From Pseudoscleropodium purum (taxonomy: Eukaryota; Streptophyta; Bryopsida; Hypnales; Brachytheciaceae): 64,000 nucleotides of DNA. A program made the position numbers and the translations under genes. Of this stretch, positions 23,261 through 35,450 are shown piece by piece. Location of the stretch: assembly GCA_963969395.1 (NCBI GenBank), contig OZ017799.1:5706501-5770500 (forward strand). Reading direction: 5' to 3'. Each line of letters opens with the position of its first letter. Positions within the stretch are counted from its first letter, which is position 1. The notes beneath the pieces were generated by a model. The model searched no databases. It was not told the DNA's origin and worked only from the letters and a program-made list of their open reading frames with translations.

Positions 23261-25324
23261 ACTGGAAAGTTAATCCTTTGACTTAAGACTCTGATCTTAC
23301 AGAGTGACAGTAATCCAGAACAGTTTCATTATTGCAAATTAGTGTGCACCACACGAAAGTTGTGATTTGTAGTGACGTACACTAATTTTGCAGTAGGAAA
23401 TTATTCTAGGGTCCTCACTCCTAGGATGGAGGAGTTGGTGTAAAATTTTTTGGATTTTAACATATCACCGTTGTGGCAATCAACTGTGGGTGAGGAAGTC
23501 TGTTTTTTCCTAATTTTAACTCTAATTATCCATTTGAACCAAAAGAATTAACCATAGTAAAAAAGATTTGGCTAATTTGTGGCCCGAGATCTAATGGAAT
23601 CGGTAAAAAGTTGCTCCAAAGACCCCTCAAATTTTGTATAGCCTCGTCATTGACCTTTGGACGAGGTTGATTTCTAGTAACAAATTGCCAAAAACATTTA
23701 AGCTAGGGAAGGGGATCTCCTTAGTAGCGCTACCCTGATTTGTCCAAATAATGCACTGCGCACAGATTTACCAAAGTCACACTATCAATTCAATTAGTGT
23801 AGGCTAAAATATGACTGAATTGTACTGAGCTCCACAGCAGTATTAATTTGCAGTGACGCTATTGAAGTAATATTGCAGTTGACAGTTATTTTAGGGTCCT
23901 CACTAATAGGACGTAGGAATGCACTGCAAGTCTGGAATTTGCGAATTTGAGCAGATTCTCTACAGGAAAGTGATTTTCCTTTGTAGTGATAGTCTTATTT
24001 CAATCTGCTCATTGACCCACTCTGTTGGAATTGAATCTGACCAGTGACTCCCGTTGCATTGGGATCCCAGTAGTGATTTGTAACTTGCCTGCCTTTGTTT
24101 TCTTTCATTTCATTTGGTTCTCCCATTCAATAGATAGAAAGAAAGGAAATGCGCTTCGAGTTTAGAAAATACTGACAGGTCGGAAGGTTCAGTTTTGGTT
24201 GGGGTACGGTATTCACGTGAGTGGGATCTTGTCTTTTGTGAGCACTGGGCCGCGTTCATGGTCGCGAATGAATGTTGTCTGATGTTTGTTTGCTGCTGCC
24301 CTAGTTGCGCGATTATGATAGAATACTGGTTTTTATTGGAGGGATCCAAGTCCACTGGGATTTCAGGAGGTTCTCAGCTCCGTCTTATGGGATAAATAAA
24401 ACAGGTTGCGAGCGGCACTTTTCCCGACTTTCCCGAGGCCCAAGGTGGAGCTCGATTTGGAAAATTGGGTGATTGGACCGAGGTGATAGTATCGAGAAGA
24501 TTGGAAATTGGGAATTCGGAAGCTAAAGCAGGTAACAAGGCATCAATGAATACATTCAGGTGACTGCTGCCTGAGTGTTGAACCCTTGAGGTCCCTAGGA
24601 ACCACATCTTGGTTTCCTTAGAAAGAAAAGCGGAAATAACTTGGAAGCTGAGAGGAATTGGAAGAGAATTACTGTACGTGGAGATCATGGTTTAATAGAT
24701 AAAATTACTGTACGATAGAGAATGAATGAATTGGAGCAATCAGATTTGAAAAATACAATTAATTGCATGCAATAGTTTTGTTTGATTGTTCACGGGGTAT
24801 GTCTCTCAATCTCTGTATAATACATACATAGAAAGCATTGCGAACTTTGGGTGTGTCCCTTTTGCATCTTAAACAACATGGGTATTGTTTGGGGGGAAAT
24901 GAATACAGAAATGGATACAGAAGTGGCACAATTGGATAAGGCTCTTTCTAGAAAGAAACGTCTCAATTTAAAAAAATATGGCATTTAATACTTTGTGTAA
25001 CAATGTTTTTAGTACTTTCAAGTATGATGGTCAACAATAAGCTTTCTTAGAGTCTTTTTCACATCTTTTGTTGTGGACGTTGGCTTCAACTATACAAAAT
25101 GTTGGATGCAGATGTTGATCTATCACAGAAGAAGCATAAGTGAATTTGTGTCAATTTTAAGTAGAAGGTTTTGAATACACCAATGTCAATATTTCAAGTG
25201 TTTCTCATATTATTTTTACATTGAAGGTGTATTTTTTTTAGTTTTGATTGCTCTATTTGATCATGAAAGCAATGTGCAACAAATCCAAAGGTCCTTGAAG
25301 TGAATCTCTTAGGAGGTTGTTAGT
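23261..25324. other. Intergenic region with local repeats, no assigned gene
   Basis: About 23370-23435 and 23850-23925 share GTGACG, TTGCAGT and TTTAGGGTCCTCACT.ATAGGA-like words in the same order (a diverged direct repeat). About 24100-24700 is more balanced and has short frames on both strands without recognised motifs. No gene is supported. Confidence 0.4.
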
Positions 25325-25332
25325 AATGCAAG

Positions 25333-25621
25333 TAGGGTTGACGAATCTCTACGTTCGCCCCAAAATAGCGTCCGTAACCCGAACGTCCGGACGCCAATGG
25401 ATGTAGCGTCCCTCCCGTCGTCGGAAGGTGAACGGGCAGGGCGGACGGCCCGAGGCGGACGCCCAGATCGTGCGAACCACATCAGTCTACGTGTCAATTG
25501 GATGGCCAAAACCGGGCGAACGGGTATCGGGGCGGATAGACGGACGCGAATGTTAGCAGACGCTGCGGACACAACGTCCGTGTCTGGACGTCCCGGACGT
25601 TCAACCGTCCTGTCAACCCTG
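25333..25621. mobile_element. hAT-like MITE, family A (copy 1)
   Basis: Ends TAGGGTTGAC and GTCAACCCTG are inverted repeats. The 8-bp AATGCAAG flanks both sides (25325-25332 and 25622-25629). The interior is CpG-rich, with many CGTCCG/CGGACG words, and matches the element at 31646-31997. CAGGG/TAGGG ends and 8-bp duplications are hAT hallmarks. No transposase is encoded, so it is non-autonomous. Its exact target-site duplication points to a fairly recent insertion. Confidence 0.9.
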
Positions 25622-25629
25622 AATGCAAG

Positions 25630-26049
25630 CATGTATTTGTGCATTTTTCATACATCAATATCAATAGCATTATATACACTATTAGAAAACTCTAAATTCT
25701 TGCAATACCAACAATAAATTGTCTTTTTTTGCACACCCATAATCCATTGACCATTGTCTATTATTCATTCTCCTATTTTGTACAATTATTTTTTTCACTT
25801 CATGTCTTTTGTCCTCAATAATCCCATATTTGCTAAAGATTTTATCTACATCTTTACTTCGAACAAAACAACACTATCAAGTGAAGGACAAAATACATCC
25901 ATTTTATACAAAATTAATTATGACTTCATTCATATATACATCAATACCATGTTTTTTGTTTTCAGGGTTGTGAAGGACAATGAATGTATCACCTATGGAT
26001 GGAGACAAAAAAAAAATCAATAGCTTTGGGGATCCACTTAACAATCAGA
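25630..26049. other. AT-rich spacer
   Basis: No coding or structural signal seen. Confidence 0.5.
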
Positions 26050-27330
26050 GAATTCCACCAAAGAAGAGGATTAGGCAGATTAGTATGAAGATGACTCTAG
26101 ATTGAAAGTATGTAGCTCGGACCTCCTCTTTGTAGGCCTCATTGTAAGATTCCTTTCCCAATTTTGCCCGCAACTTTGTCATCAATTCTGCGAAAATGAT
26201 CTTGTGCCAAATAAATGGGGACATAAATCAACATGAAGCTCTGAAAACCACTAGTAGTGAATAATACAAAACAGCTCTGCAAGTGCAAGGGTGAAATGAT
26301 GGTGTACGGAGAACAAGGATTTGACTTACAAGAAATCTACATGACCAATTGTGAATCTTCTCCTCGTCATGGAGGACCATGTTTGCATTACTGATTGCAG
26401 AGTCTGAAGTTGCAGTTCGACCTGAGGTTGCAGTTCGACCTGAGGTTGCAGTTCGACCTGAAGTTGCAGTTCGATCTGGGGTTGCAGTTCGATCAGAAGT
26501 CGGGGCTGCTTATTACATTGACATCGTGAGATTGGCGTGCATGGATTTGATCAGCCTCCTCAGTGCCAACCAGCAGAGCACAGCCCGCTTCCCAGTTCTG
26601 CAAGATGTACTCAGCGGATACACTGGTAGGGGTCCATGTACTCGACCTGTACATCTTTCACCCCGAAATTCAATGCACCAAAGTCGAAACTATTTTAGTA
26701 TTTCCTTGTCGAAGACGATTGAGTGGCGTGGGATGAGTGACTACTAAACGAAGTGGCGTCTTGTACTCTTGTCGTTCGCTGATTGGAATACTATTTAACA
26801 CCGAGTGTAGTCCAAAGGACCAAGGGATACTGTAACTCACAACTTGGGACATGTACATCCATGATCAAACGTAGTGCCGCATACCTTTTGACTTCCTGCA
26901 ACAATTGGAGGATTGGCATTAATGACATTGCGCATCCCAATTCCGAAATCCTACTTACTTACCACGGCTGTACGGCCAATGTAATTACTACTTCTGCTTT
27001 TCGGTTTTTGCCTTCTTTTCTTCCATTCTTTTTAGAGAACTTCATAATCATGGGCATCCCAAACAAAGCCTGTACCGGCACTGTACTACTGACGTCGCCG
27101 CAGTTCCTGACTTCCTGCCCACAACCAAAAGGTCTATTAAATAAATAAATAAATAAATTTCAATTTTTACTTTAGAAAAAACTGTTATCCTGATTTCCAG
27201 TGAGGTTGGCGGGTTGGCCCACTGCATTTTGGAGTATTGTAATCAACTTCTTCCCGGTTACCCCGCAGGGCAAGCTGAAGAGGCAGGCACACGTGCACTT
27301 GACACCGCTACTTCGCCTTGGAGAATGGAA
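26050..27330 (-). other. Unassigned gene-like island with 18-bp repeat
   Basis: Minus strand. About 26190-26053, after a TTTTCGCAG acceptor, reads LMTKLRAKLGKESYNEAYK then EEVRATYFQSR and a hydrophobic run VIFILICLILFFGGIL before a stop, like a short membrane-anchored C-terminus. About 26505-26331 reads RTATSG repeats then ANMVLHDEEKIHNWSCRFL before a GTAAGT donor. My phases between these two do not close, so the model is incomplete. I do not recognise the protein. Plus-strand frames at 26379-26747 and 26783-27148 compete. A small gene or gene remnant is possible. Confidence 0.3.
26406..26495. repeat. 18-bp tandem repeat, five copies
   Basis: The unit GAGGTTGCAGTTCGACCT and close variants start at 26406, 26424, 26442, 26460 and 26478. 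The period is a multiple of three, giving PEVAVR repeats on + and RTATSG/TATPD repeats on -. Confidence 0.95.
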
Positions 27331-27605
27331 AAAATGCAGCATTTAAAACATGATGGATAGATGCCAGGCAGCGCAAGCATGTTTTGTTTTGTATTGTTGT
27401 CTTATTCAAAACAAATTGCAAAATCAAATGCACAACAGCTACGAGCATCCCCACCAGTTGCACTGCAAGTAACCAACGCAGCAACTAGTGGCAAGGCACT
27501 TATTCACATCATGCATCAAATGTCACCCCATGCTCTCATCAACAATCCCATTTGACATGGTGTCACACCTAATGTCATGTTACATGACAATCCTTTTTTA
27601 ATATT
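27331..27605. other. Spacer left of the hairpin
   Basis: Nothing recognised. A 64-codon frame (27361-27555) has no family motif. Confidence 0.4.
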
Positions 27606-27960
27606 AAAATATTATAATTTTGCAATGTATGTGGCCAAATGACTTCATATCATTTATAACACATACACTACAAGATTGTACAATTGAGATTTGTATACCT
27701 TAGTGACATTTAGACCTATAGCACTTCAAAAGCAATGATGCTTTTAAATCCAAAAAGGCCTCGGGCCTCTAGGGTTAATCTCTCAAGGTCAAAGACCTTT
27801 TTGAGTATAAAAACATCATTACTTTTGAAGTGCTTTAGTCCAAAATGTCATTAAGGTATAAAAATCTCAATTGCACAATCTTGTAGTATATGTGTTGTAG
27901 ATGATGTGAATCAAATTTGAATTCATTTGGTCATATAGATTGCAAGATTATAATGCTTTT
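27606..27960. repeat. Large imperfect hairpin (arms about 140-150 bp)
   Basis: 27606-27748 and about 27805-27960 are inverted copies: CACTACAAGATTGTACAATTG pairs with CAATTGCACAATCTTGTAGT-type sequence, and CACTTCAAAAGCAATGATGC pairs with CATTACTTTTGAAGTGC. The loop is about 55-60 bp. The right arm continues into the dispersed repeat that also occurs at 34480-35450. Confidence 0.8.
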
Positions 27961-28790
27961 GTATAGAAAAATGATGTTGAAATTTTCCTAACAACATATT
28001 AGGAGGTAAAATTCAATTTCTAAACCTATTCAATGAAAAAAATCAAACTACAAAATACTTCAAAACCAGAATCTAACCTCATTGGTGAAAGAAAATATCA
28101 TTCAATTAACTCATTGTGTTTGCAAAATGACTTTGAAAGTAGCAAGAAAAGTAGCAAAAAAGTAGCAAGAAAAGTCAAAAAGTAGCAAGAAACACATCTA
28201 AGGCTAAACCTCCTTCTACTAAAAGTGCTTCTTAGTCACTGAAAACTTCTTAGATTAATATGAAATTTTTTAACTAAACAAACTAGACTAGTATGCATAA
28301 CTTCTCCAAAAAATATTATTGGAAATTGACATTGTATAAAGAAGTCACATGCTACTGAAGTTCATTGTAATCCATAAATGTTTCAATTTTGAACTTTTAA
28401 TTGCTTCCAAACATTCAAAATACCTTGGATTGGCATGAAAATATTACCATAGTAATCAAACTTCAAGGGGAACATAATGCAACTAATTTGATTAAAAGCG
28501 TACATTGGATGAGGGTGATATGTACAAGCCTCCAAAATTGCAACCATCGAAATGCAATTTAGAGAATTCAAGTTGAACCCGTGAACTTTGAAAGGCTCCA
28601 AAAAATCAGTACAGCTCAGATTGATCTAAAAATTTTACCACCCAAAATAGAAGAAAGAGCACAAATTTTCTAACAAGTTTTATTAAATTCGGACATTAGA
28701 TACAAAAGTTATAGCACTTTTAATTGGACTTCTAAACTATTTAAATACACTTTCGGTCCCTTGAAGCATTGAGGGGTTAAAAATCCTCAT
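27800..28790 (+). repeat. AT-rich dispersed repeat, copy 1
   Basis: Direct, diverged copy of 34480-35450. Shared blocks in order: CAATCTTGTAGT, GTTGTAGATGATGTG, GAAATTTTCCTA.CAACA, TTTGCAAAATG, GTATGC..AA.TT.TCC, ATTGAAAT-type links, TTGAA.CC.GTGAACTT and AAAAGTTA.A.CACTTT, ending at a GGGGTTAAA word. No protein is visible. Confidence 0.75.
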
Positions 28791-29279
28791 AGAAGTTCTT
28801 TCGCTTCTTTGCCTCACTAGTTTTCATGTCTTCCATTTTGGCCATAGTCAAAGTTGACAAATTAGTGTGAGTGAGAAGTTATCCTTTACAAAGGCTCTTC
28901 GTTGCCGATCAAATGTGGCAATAACAAGAAGAACAACAAAACTTGTAGCATGAAGGGGTGCTAATATAGAATTATATAAGCATTGTAAGTCTAGAGTAGC
29001 ATTATTGAGGCCATTGGCAAGGCTTGCTCTAAGGGTCTCCTACCATGCTCGATTGTTAGGCAAAGTTAGCAAAGTCCAAGTGAATAATTGCACTATCATG
29101 CATGTAGGTTTGGTGAATGAGGACTGAAGAGGGATCTAATAAGAATTCTACACGTATTGATTCCTTCAAGATTGACCAGTAATCTAGACCAATGGATTTG
29201 TCCACCAATTTTGGTTAAACATAAAATCTTGCTTTTTTACTTACCTACTCCAACAAGACAATTAGTGGAACTCTTTTTA
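28791..29279. other. AT-rich spacer
   Basis: No feature supported. Confidence 0.4.
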
Positions 29280-29287
29280 TCTTCTAG

Positions 29288-29591
29288 TAGGGTTACTAGG
29301 ACATGGATGTGGATGTTTAAGGGCGCAGACACTAGGTCCGGAGAATCTTGTGACATTAAAAAAAATTTAACGTCCATTGATGTTGTTTGCCTCGTTCACC
29401 ATGTCCAACTGTCCCATCCGCAAGATCTAACAATCTGTATTTGTCAATTAGACCACGTTCGCTTGATCAGATGGCTTAAACTTGTCTACCCATCCGCCTT
29501 CTTATAGTGTTTTGGACACTACGGACACTAAATCCAGACATCCGCGATTTAGACGTGATTTTCCTTCGGACATTAGACTTTGTTAACTCTA
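29288..29591. mobile_element. hAT-like MITE, family A relative
   Basis: Left end TAGGGTTACTAGG and right end GTTAACTCTA are inverted and resemble the TAGGGTTGAC ends at 25333. ATCTTCTA occurs on both sides (29279-29286 and 29591-29598). Choosing the TA-ended element gives a 7-of-8 duplication, TCTTCTAG/TCTTCTAA. The interior contains scattered GGACA/TCCGGA/CATCCGC words, older and less CpG-rich than its relatives. Confidence 0.65.
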
Positions 29592-29599
29592 TCTTCTAA

Positions 29600-30842
29600 T
29601 GCTTTTATGCCAACCAATGGAACATGACAAGAAATCCTAAACCACCCAAAGGTAGACTAAACAAAAGAAATTGAACAACTTAGCCAAATACTAACTAAGC
29701 CAAAAGGCCAAATAGTGGACCTCATTCAACTTTTAAGTGTAGAATTGAACTACTATTCATCAAAATCCAACTAGATTGCTTTTTTCAAAAACTACAGGAC
29801 ACTAGTTGTTGATGATTTTTGGAGATTAATACTTAAAATTTTAGATTTAATATAGCTCAAATTTTTTGTTTATCATGTACTCTTACTATTGTAGTAAGCT
29901 TAGAGGAATAGGAAAACAACCCAAGAAGAGGAAGACCACATGTGACTTAGGAGCTTGATTCCATGTAATATTATAATCCCTATCCATGAATTTTGTCAAG
30001 GATGAGATTCCACTCATATTCATTTTTTTCATTTTAAAACCTTTTTTTAAATGCAAGACCCCCAAGAGCATGTAGCAAAAGTTGTCGAAACTTATTCATA
30101 TTATTTTTATATTTTTAAAACCAAAATTAGAACAAAGTCAAAAATTTTGAGGTTTCTCATTTTCAGCTCCTCTTTTTAAAAGAATTTTGAGATAACTTTG
30201 TTTCTTAGTCTTGTTGGATGAGCATGAACAAATGACACACCCAATTTCTTCTATGATTGTGTAGATTGGTTGTAAAGAAAAGATATAGGGAAAATGGCAA
30301 GACGGGGATTACTTGTGGCTAGCATGTGAACGCCTTGCCCCATACAATCCCCACCCCATCATATTCCACGGATCTTTCCTTTGTAACACTTCCACACAAT
30401 CATGAAAGAAATTGGAAGAAATAATATTACAATAACCAACTCAATCTTCTCTTTGGATATCAAGGTGAGAAGGATATAGTAGAACCACCCATTCCCAACT
30501 AGGAAGTCACACAACCAGTAGGGTGCAATTATTTCCAATGAAGGGTTGAAACAGACTTCCAACCAAAGTTTGGAATGTGTTTTTTACTTCTTTTTTGAAG
30601 TTGGGAATAATAAGGACTAATGAGGGCTTGACACATATCTCAAATTGCACTAAACTAAATAGGAAATAATGAGCAAGAAAATAGGAAGTAGGAAGTAGGA
30701 AATTTTATTCCAAAAGTTGAAATTTTCTCTCAAAAGTTGAAATTACTATGATTTTCTATATTTCTATATGAAAAAAAATTTGTATCACCTTATAGTCCTC
30801 ATAATTTGTCCTAAATTCATTTAAGTGATTAGATATGGGTGG
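29600..30842. other. AT-rich spacer
   Basis: No gene seen. Short AGGAAGT microsatellite-like run near 30685-30700. Confidence 0.4.
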
Positions 30843-30850
30843 TTCTACTT

Positions 30851-30907
30851 CATGGTTGTCATACTGGACAAGTTACTATTCATTTCATGTCTTGTAGGAC
30901 AACCATG
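30851..30907. mobile_element. Minimal hAT-like element, family B (57 bp)
   Basis: Ends CATGGTTGTC and GACAACCATG are perfect 10-bp inverted repeats, and TTCTACTT is duplicated exactly on both sides (30843-30850 and 30908-30915). The CATGGTTGTCATA end is shared with the element at 52115-52393. Only about 37 bp lie between the ends. Confidence 0.75.
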
Positions 30908-30915
30908 TTCTACTT

Positions 30916-31637
30916 TACTTTTTTAGGATATCTAGGGAACTTCAATTAGACTTGCTAAAGGTTTAGCAACATACTGATATGAAACTCTAAGGAGGCTTCT
31001 ATGATAACTACTAGTAGAAACATGATTCTACTTGTTTGCCTTTAGTAAGAGTAGGTGGACAAAACAATAATATTTTACAAAGCAATGTTAGCTCTGTCAA
31101 GAAAAATCCAATCCATGTTTTATTTACTCAAACAATATCCTATATGCATTTTAAGAGTTGAAAGCATTAGGTTCCTACTCATACCACAAGACTCCTATTA
31201 AACAAACACTTTTAAATTCCAAAATGCTTCAACTTCTATTAATTGCCTCAAAGATTTCTTCAAGCTCCCATTGTTGCTCTTGAAGCCTAATTTGTGGCAA
31301 TTTGGGGATCAAATTCAATGCAATATAAGCTTTTCTTAGCTCACATTTAATCTAATCACATGCAAGAATGCAAGATTCAAATGGCATACCTTCAACCAAT
31401 TCCACTGACCTTTCTATGTGCCAATTGGATTGCAAGTTGTTGCAAGAAATACTTGTCCTATTTCTTATCCCCTTGGTCTTGGGCAAATGATTTTTGGCTC
31501 ATAATTTTTGCGTTATATGTTTTTTTTTCTATGAAGTTTTAAGGGAACATACATGTATTAGTTTTAGACATTCAGTCATTTTTTCCAATATTTAATCATT
31601 TATTTATTATTTTAAAATTACCCCTGATTAGATGTCT
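30916..31637. other. AT-rich spacer
   Basis: No feature supported. Confidence 0.4.
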
Positions 31638-31645
31638 ACCTTGGC

Positions 31646-31997
31646 CAGGGTTGACAAATCAGTACGTCCGCTCCAAAATAGCGTTCGTAACCCGAACGTC
31701 CGTCCTCACGGACGCCAGTGGATGCAGCGTCCCTCCCGCCGTCGGAAGGCGGACGGGCGGGGCGGACGGCCAGATCATGCGGACCACATCAATCCGCGTG
31801 TTGATCGGACGGCTGTACTGGGGTGGATGGGTATCGAGGCGGACGGGGTGGACGGGCGAACAGGTGGACGGGGGGATAGGCGGACAAGGCGGTCCTGGCG
31901 GATGCTGCGTTTGCCGGGACCGCGAATGTCAGCAGACGCTGCGGACACAGCGTCCGCGTCCGGACATCCTGGACGTCTGACCATCCTGTCAACCCTG
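31646..31997. mobile_element. hAT-like MITE, family A (copy 2)
   Basis: Ends CAGGGTTGAC and GTCAACCCTG are perfect 10-bp inverted repeats. ACCTTGGC is duplicated exactly on both sides (31638-31645 and 31998-32005). It shares CCAAAATAGCGT.CGTAACCC, CAGCGTCCCTCCCG-type and GCAGACGCTGCGGACAC blocks with 25333-25621, and carries an extra roughly 60-bp CGGACGGG-rich interior. Frames across it are by-products of its GC-rich sequence. Confidence 0.95.
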
Positions 31998-32005
31998 ACC
32001 TTGGC

Positions 32006-34479
32006 CACTTGAAGAGTTTTTAGTACTATTCCTAACCGAAAATTTGAATTTGAAATTCAAAATTGAAATAGAAGGAGTTATACTAAAGCTACAAAAATCT
32101 ACAAGAAGTTTTCTAAAGATAACAAGTTGTCCACCTTCTACATGTGCTCAAAATGCACTACCTAGGTACACATGTAAAGAACACAATTTTTATTTGCCAA
32201 AGATGCAAAATGGTTGAAAAAAAAGAACCTTCAAGTTAGGAAAAAAAATTTCTTTGAATTCTTTGAGTTTTTTAACCATATAAAAAAAATCAGATTCAAA
32301 AGTATCTATTTCCTTTTATTTTTCTATATGTCTTTTGTTGTGCATAACTTTTGGAGATAAATTTTTCTAGGCATGAATTTGCACACGTGTACTATTTTGA
32401 ATGCTTTACAAATTATTAGTATTTTATTTTATTCAAAAAAATTAATTCCAAAAGTCAAAGCACTCCAATACTAAGGTTGTTTTGGCCCAAAATGGCAAGT
32501 GTTTCTTGCAAATACTCTCTAGTCAAACCAATGTATTGTAGTTTCTATCCTCAAATTTGATGTTGCAAATCCCTTTGAGTTTCAACATTCAAAATGCTCC
32601 TAGAGGAGTTAGAATATTCTTGATGTAAAAATGTATATTGTCATAGTAATTCTAAAGAGAGTTGGAAACGAAAAAATGTGTTCCAATGCAATTTCTATCA
32701 AGCTCATTACTTTCAAGGGCATGTTAGATTTTGGCTCTTGCATAGTAGTTCAAATTACTTTAATACACATAGTAACAAGCAAGCGGATAATTATTGTAAA
32801 AAAGAATCAAAACAATGACCACCAAACCTGCAACTCTTCCAACCAATCATCCATCTCTATCTCTAGCACTATCAATATGAATAGTATCCATAGACCATAG
32901 GAAGGACATCACGGCTCGGTTTTATCTTGTTAGAAAAGCATTTACATAAACATATCAGGGATCATATCATTATAGTACTTTTAAACCGGACCAAGATGAG
33001 GGCACTCATATACATTGATCTACGATATTAGGAAAAGAACAAAATTATTGCCAATTGTAGATTTAGTTTCACAACAAAAGTAAATTAACAAATAAATAGA
33101 AAATTCATATACAATTTACAACTATTTCAAGTTGCATTAATTGGTCTTCAACAACACATGTCTTTCAAAGCTTATTGACACTAGCTTTGCTTTTGTTGAT
33201 GAATTAACTTTGCAATGGCATGTACAGTTAAAGTAGAACTACCCATTAAGGCATACTAATTTGCAATCTAAGTACTTGGGAGAAGCTATTTATGAGCTCT
33301 CATATTTTTCAGAGATTGAATTGTTTGAGAGAAGTCAATTGCAAAAAGAATGAAGACATTATGACAAGAATTGAATTTTTTATGATTTTTCAAAGTTGAA
33401 ATGTAAAACTGTGAATAGACCCTTGTTGAAGTATGTTCAAACCATTGTTGAAGAGTGGGCTAATGTGTCCGCTCTCTAGTGTATTGCCATCATGATAATG
33501 AATTAGTAAGATTGTAGTAATGATGGGACTAGTGTCAAAAATGGGAGGAACCTATAGGTGGTAGAATTGGGTAAATGGTGGTATTGGACAGTTCTACCTT
33601 AGGTTCACTAATCTTACAAACTACTTATTCTGTTGTTCAAAGAATTTTGTGTAATATAGAATGCAATGAACATTTTTCATGTTGCATTATTAGCATTCAA
33701 GTCTTATGCAATCTTGATCTGAAAGCACACCAAGTTTCAATTTCAATATAGCAAAACTATGTTTTTGGTGAATATTTTAATTTAATATTCATAATTTTAC
33801 ATGATAATTGATTGAAAAACATTGGTGATAAGTTTTTTTTAATTTAATTACATATATTTGTAGGAAACATCCGTAGGCATGTCTTTCTTTTAACAAGCAT
33901 CTCCAAAAAAGTTTCAAAATTCCCTCTATAAAAATTTCAATGTGAGGGTGACAATGCTCAAATTTTGTAAAATAGATTTATTTTTATTGTAATTAGATTT
34001 TTCTATTTGAACCTCATGCTATAACTAATTTTGTACATTTGAGAATGATGGTACAAATACTTTGCCGAAATTTAATTAAAATGTAGAGATATATATTTTA
34101 CGAAGTTTGGTCCTACAACAACTCACATTGAACTTTTTATAGATCTTATTTTTATTACTTAATGGGTGTTTCAATTTATATTAAAAAAAACAGTATGCAT
34201 ATAGATGTTTTCTACTTGTTTATGCAGTCAATTTAAAAAAAAAATCCATCATTAATGTAATTTTCCAATCAATATCATGTAAATCCATGAACATACATTA
34301 AATGATTAAATGAAACACTTCACCAAAAATGGAGTTTTGCTTTAATTTTAAAACTGAAATTTGTTGTGCTTCATTGAATTGCATAAGAATTGTATATTAC
34401 TCATGCAAGTCAAAATAAAAAAGCCAATTGTATTCCAATTGTATTATATACAAAATTCTTTGAATGACACAATAGGCAG
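32006..34479. other. AT-rich spacer
   Basis: No gene or clear element recognised on either strand. Confidence 0.45.
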
Positions 34480-35450
34480 TTTCTTTAATCCCTCACCGCC
34501 CAAGGCTATCTTAGATTCCAAAACATCAATGCTTTTGAAGCAATGTAGATGTAAATGTCACTAAGCTATAAAGATCTTAACTGTACAATCTTGTAGTGAA
34601 CATGTTGTAGATGATGTGGTACAAATTTGGAGTCATTTGACCGTATAGATTGAAGGATTATAATGTTTTAGTGTTGAAAAAAGATGCTGAAATTTTCCTA
34701 GCAACACACTTGGAGGTGAAATTTGAATTCTGAACTTACTCAAATGAAAAAACTTTAAACTTTAAAGTAATTCAAAACCAACATACAAAGACATTGAAGA
34801 AAAAAATATCCATAAATTAACTCAATGTATTTGCAAAATGGCTTGCAAATGTCAAAAAATAGGCAAGAAAAGTTGCAGAAAATGCATCTAATGTTGAACC
34901 TCCTACTAAAATGCTTCTCAGTCCCTCATAACTTCTTGGATTGATATGAAATTTTTGCCACACAAACTAGGCTAGTATGCGCAATTTTTCCAAATTTTTT
35001 TTTTTATTGAAAATAGACATTGTATGGAGAAGAAAGAAGTGGCCAAAGTTCACTATAATCCATAAATGTCAAGATTTTGAACTTTGAATTGCTCCCAAAC
35101 ATTCAAATCAACTTGGATTTACATGAAAATTTAACCACAATAACTAGACTTAAAAGTGAAACAGAATCCAACAATTTTTTTTTAAAAACAAACATTGGAT
35201 GAAGAAGATACAACCCTCTGAAGTTTCAGCCATCAAATGCAGTTTGGTGGACTGAAATTGAACCTGTGAACTTCGACTGACTTTCAAGAAATCAATACGG
35301 CTTGTATTGATCTGAAATTTAAACCACATAAACTAGAAGAGTAAGCGCAACTTTTCCAATTTTTATTGAATTTGAATGACGGATGCAAAAGTTACAACAC
35401 TTTGAATTTGACTTCAAACTCTGTGAGGCCACATTTTGGCTGGTGGGTTA
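34480..35450 (+). repeat. AT-rich dispersed repeat, copy 2
   Basis: Direct copy of 27800-28790, including TACAATCTTGTAGTGAACA, GTTGTAGATGATGTGGTAC and a terminal GGGTTAAAG word. The left hairpin arm present at 27606-27748 is missing here, so only the right half of the hairpin remains. Confidence 0.75.

Noticed and set aside
25309..25717. Arg/Pro-rich frames on both strands
   Set aside because: Inside or spanning the other family A MITE; same cause.
26406..26495. CRISPR-like array
   Set aside because: Repeats are directly contiguous with no spacers; the genome is plant-like.
31632..32012. Overlapping GC-rich frames of about 60-126 codons
   Set aside because: They lie inside the hAT-like MITE and reflect its CGGACG-rich sequence.
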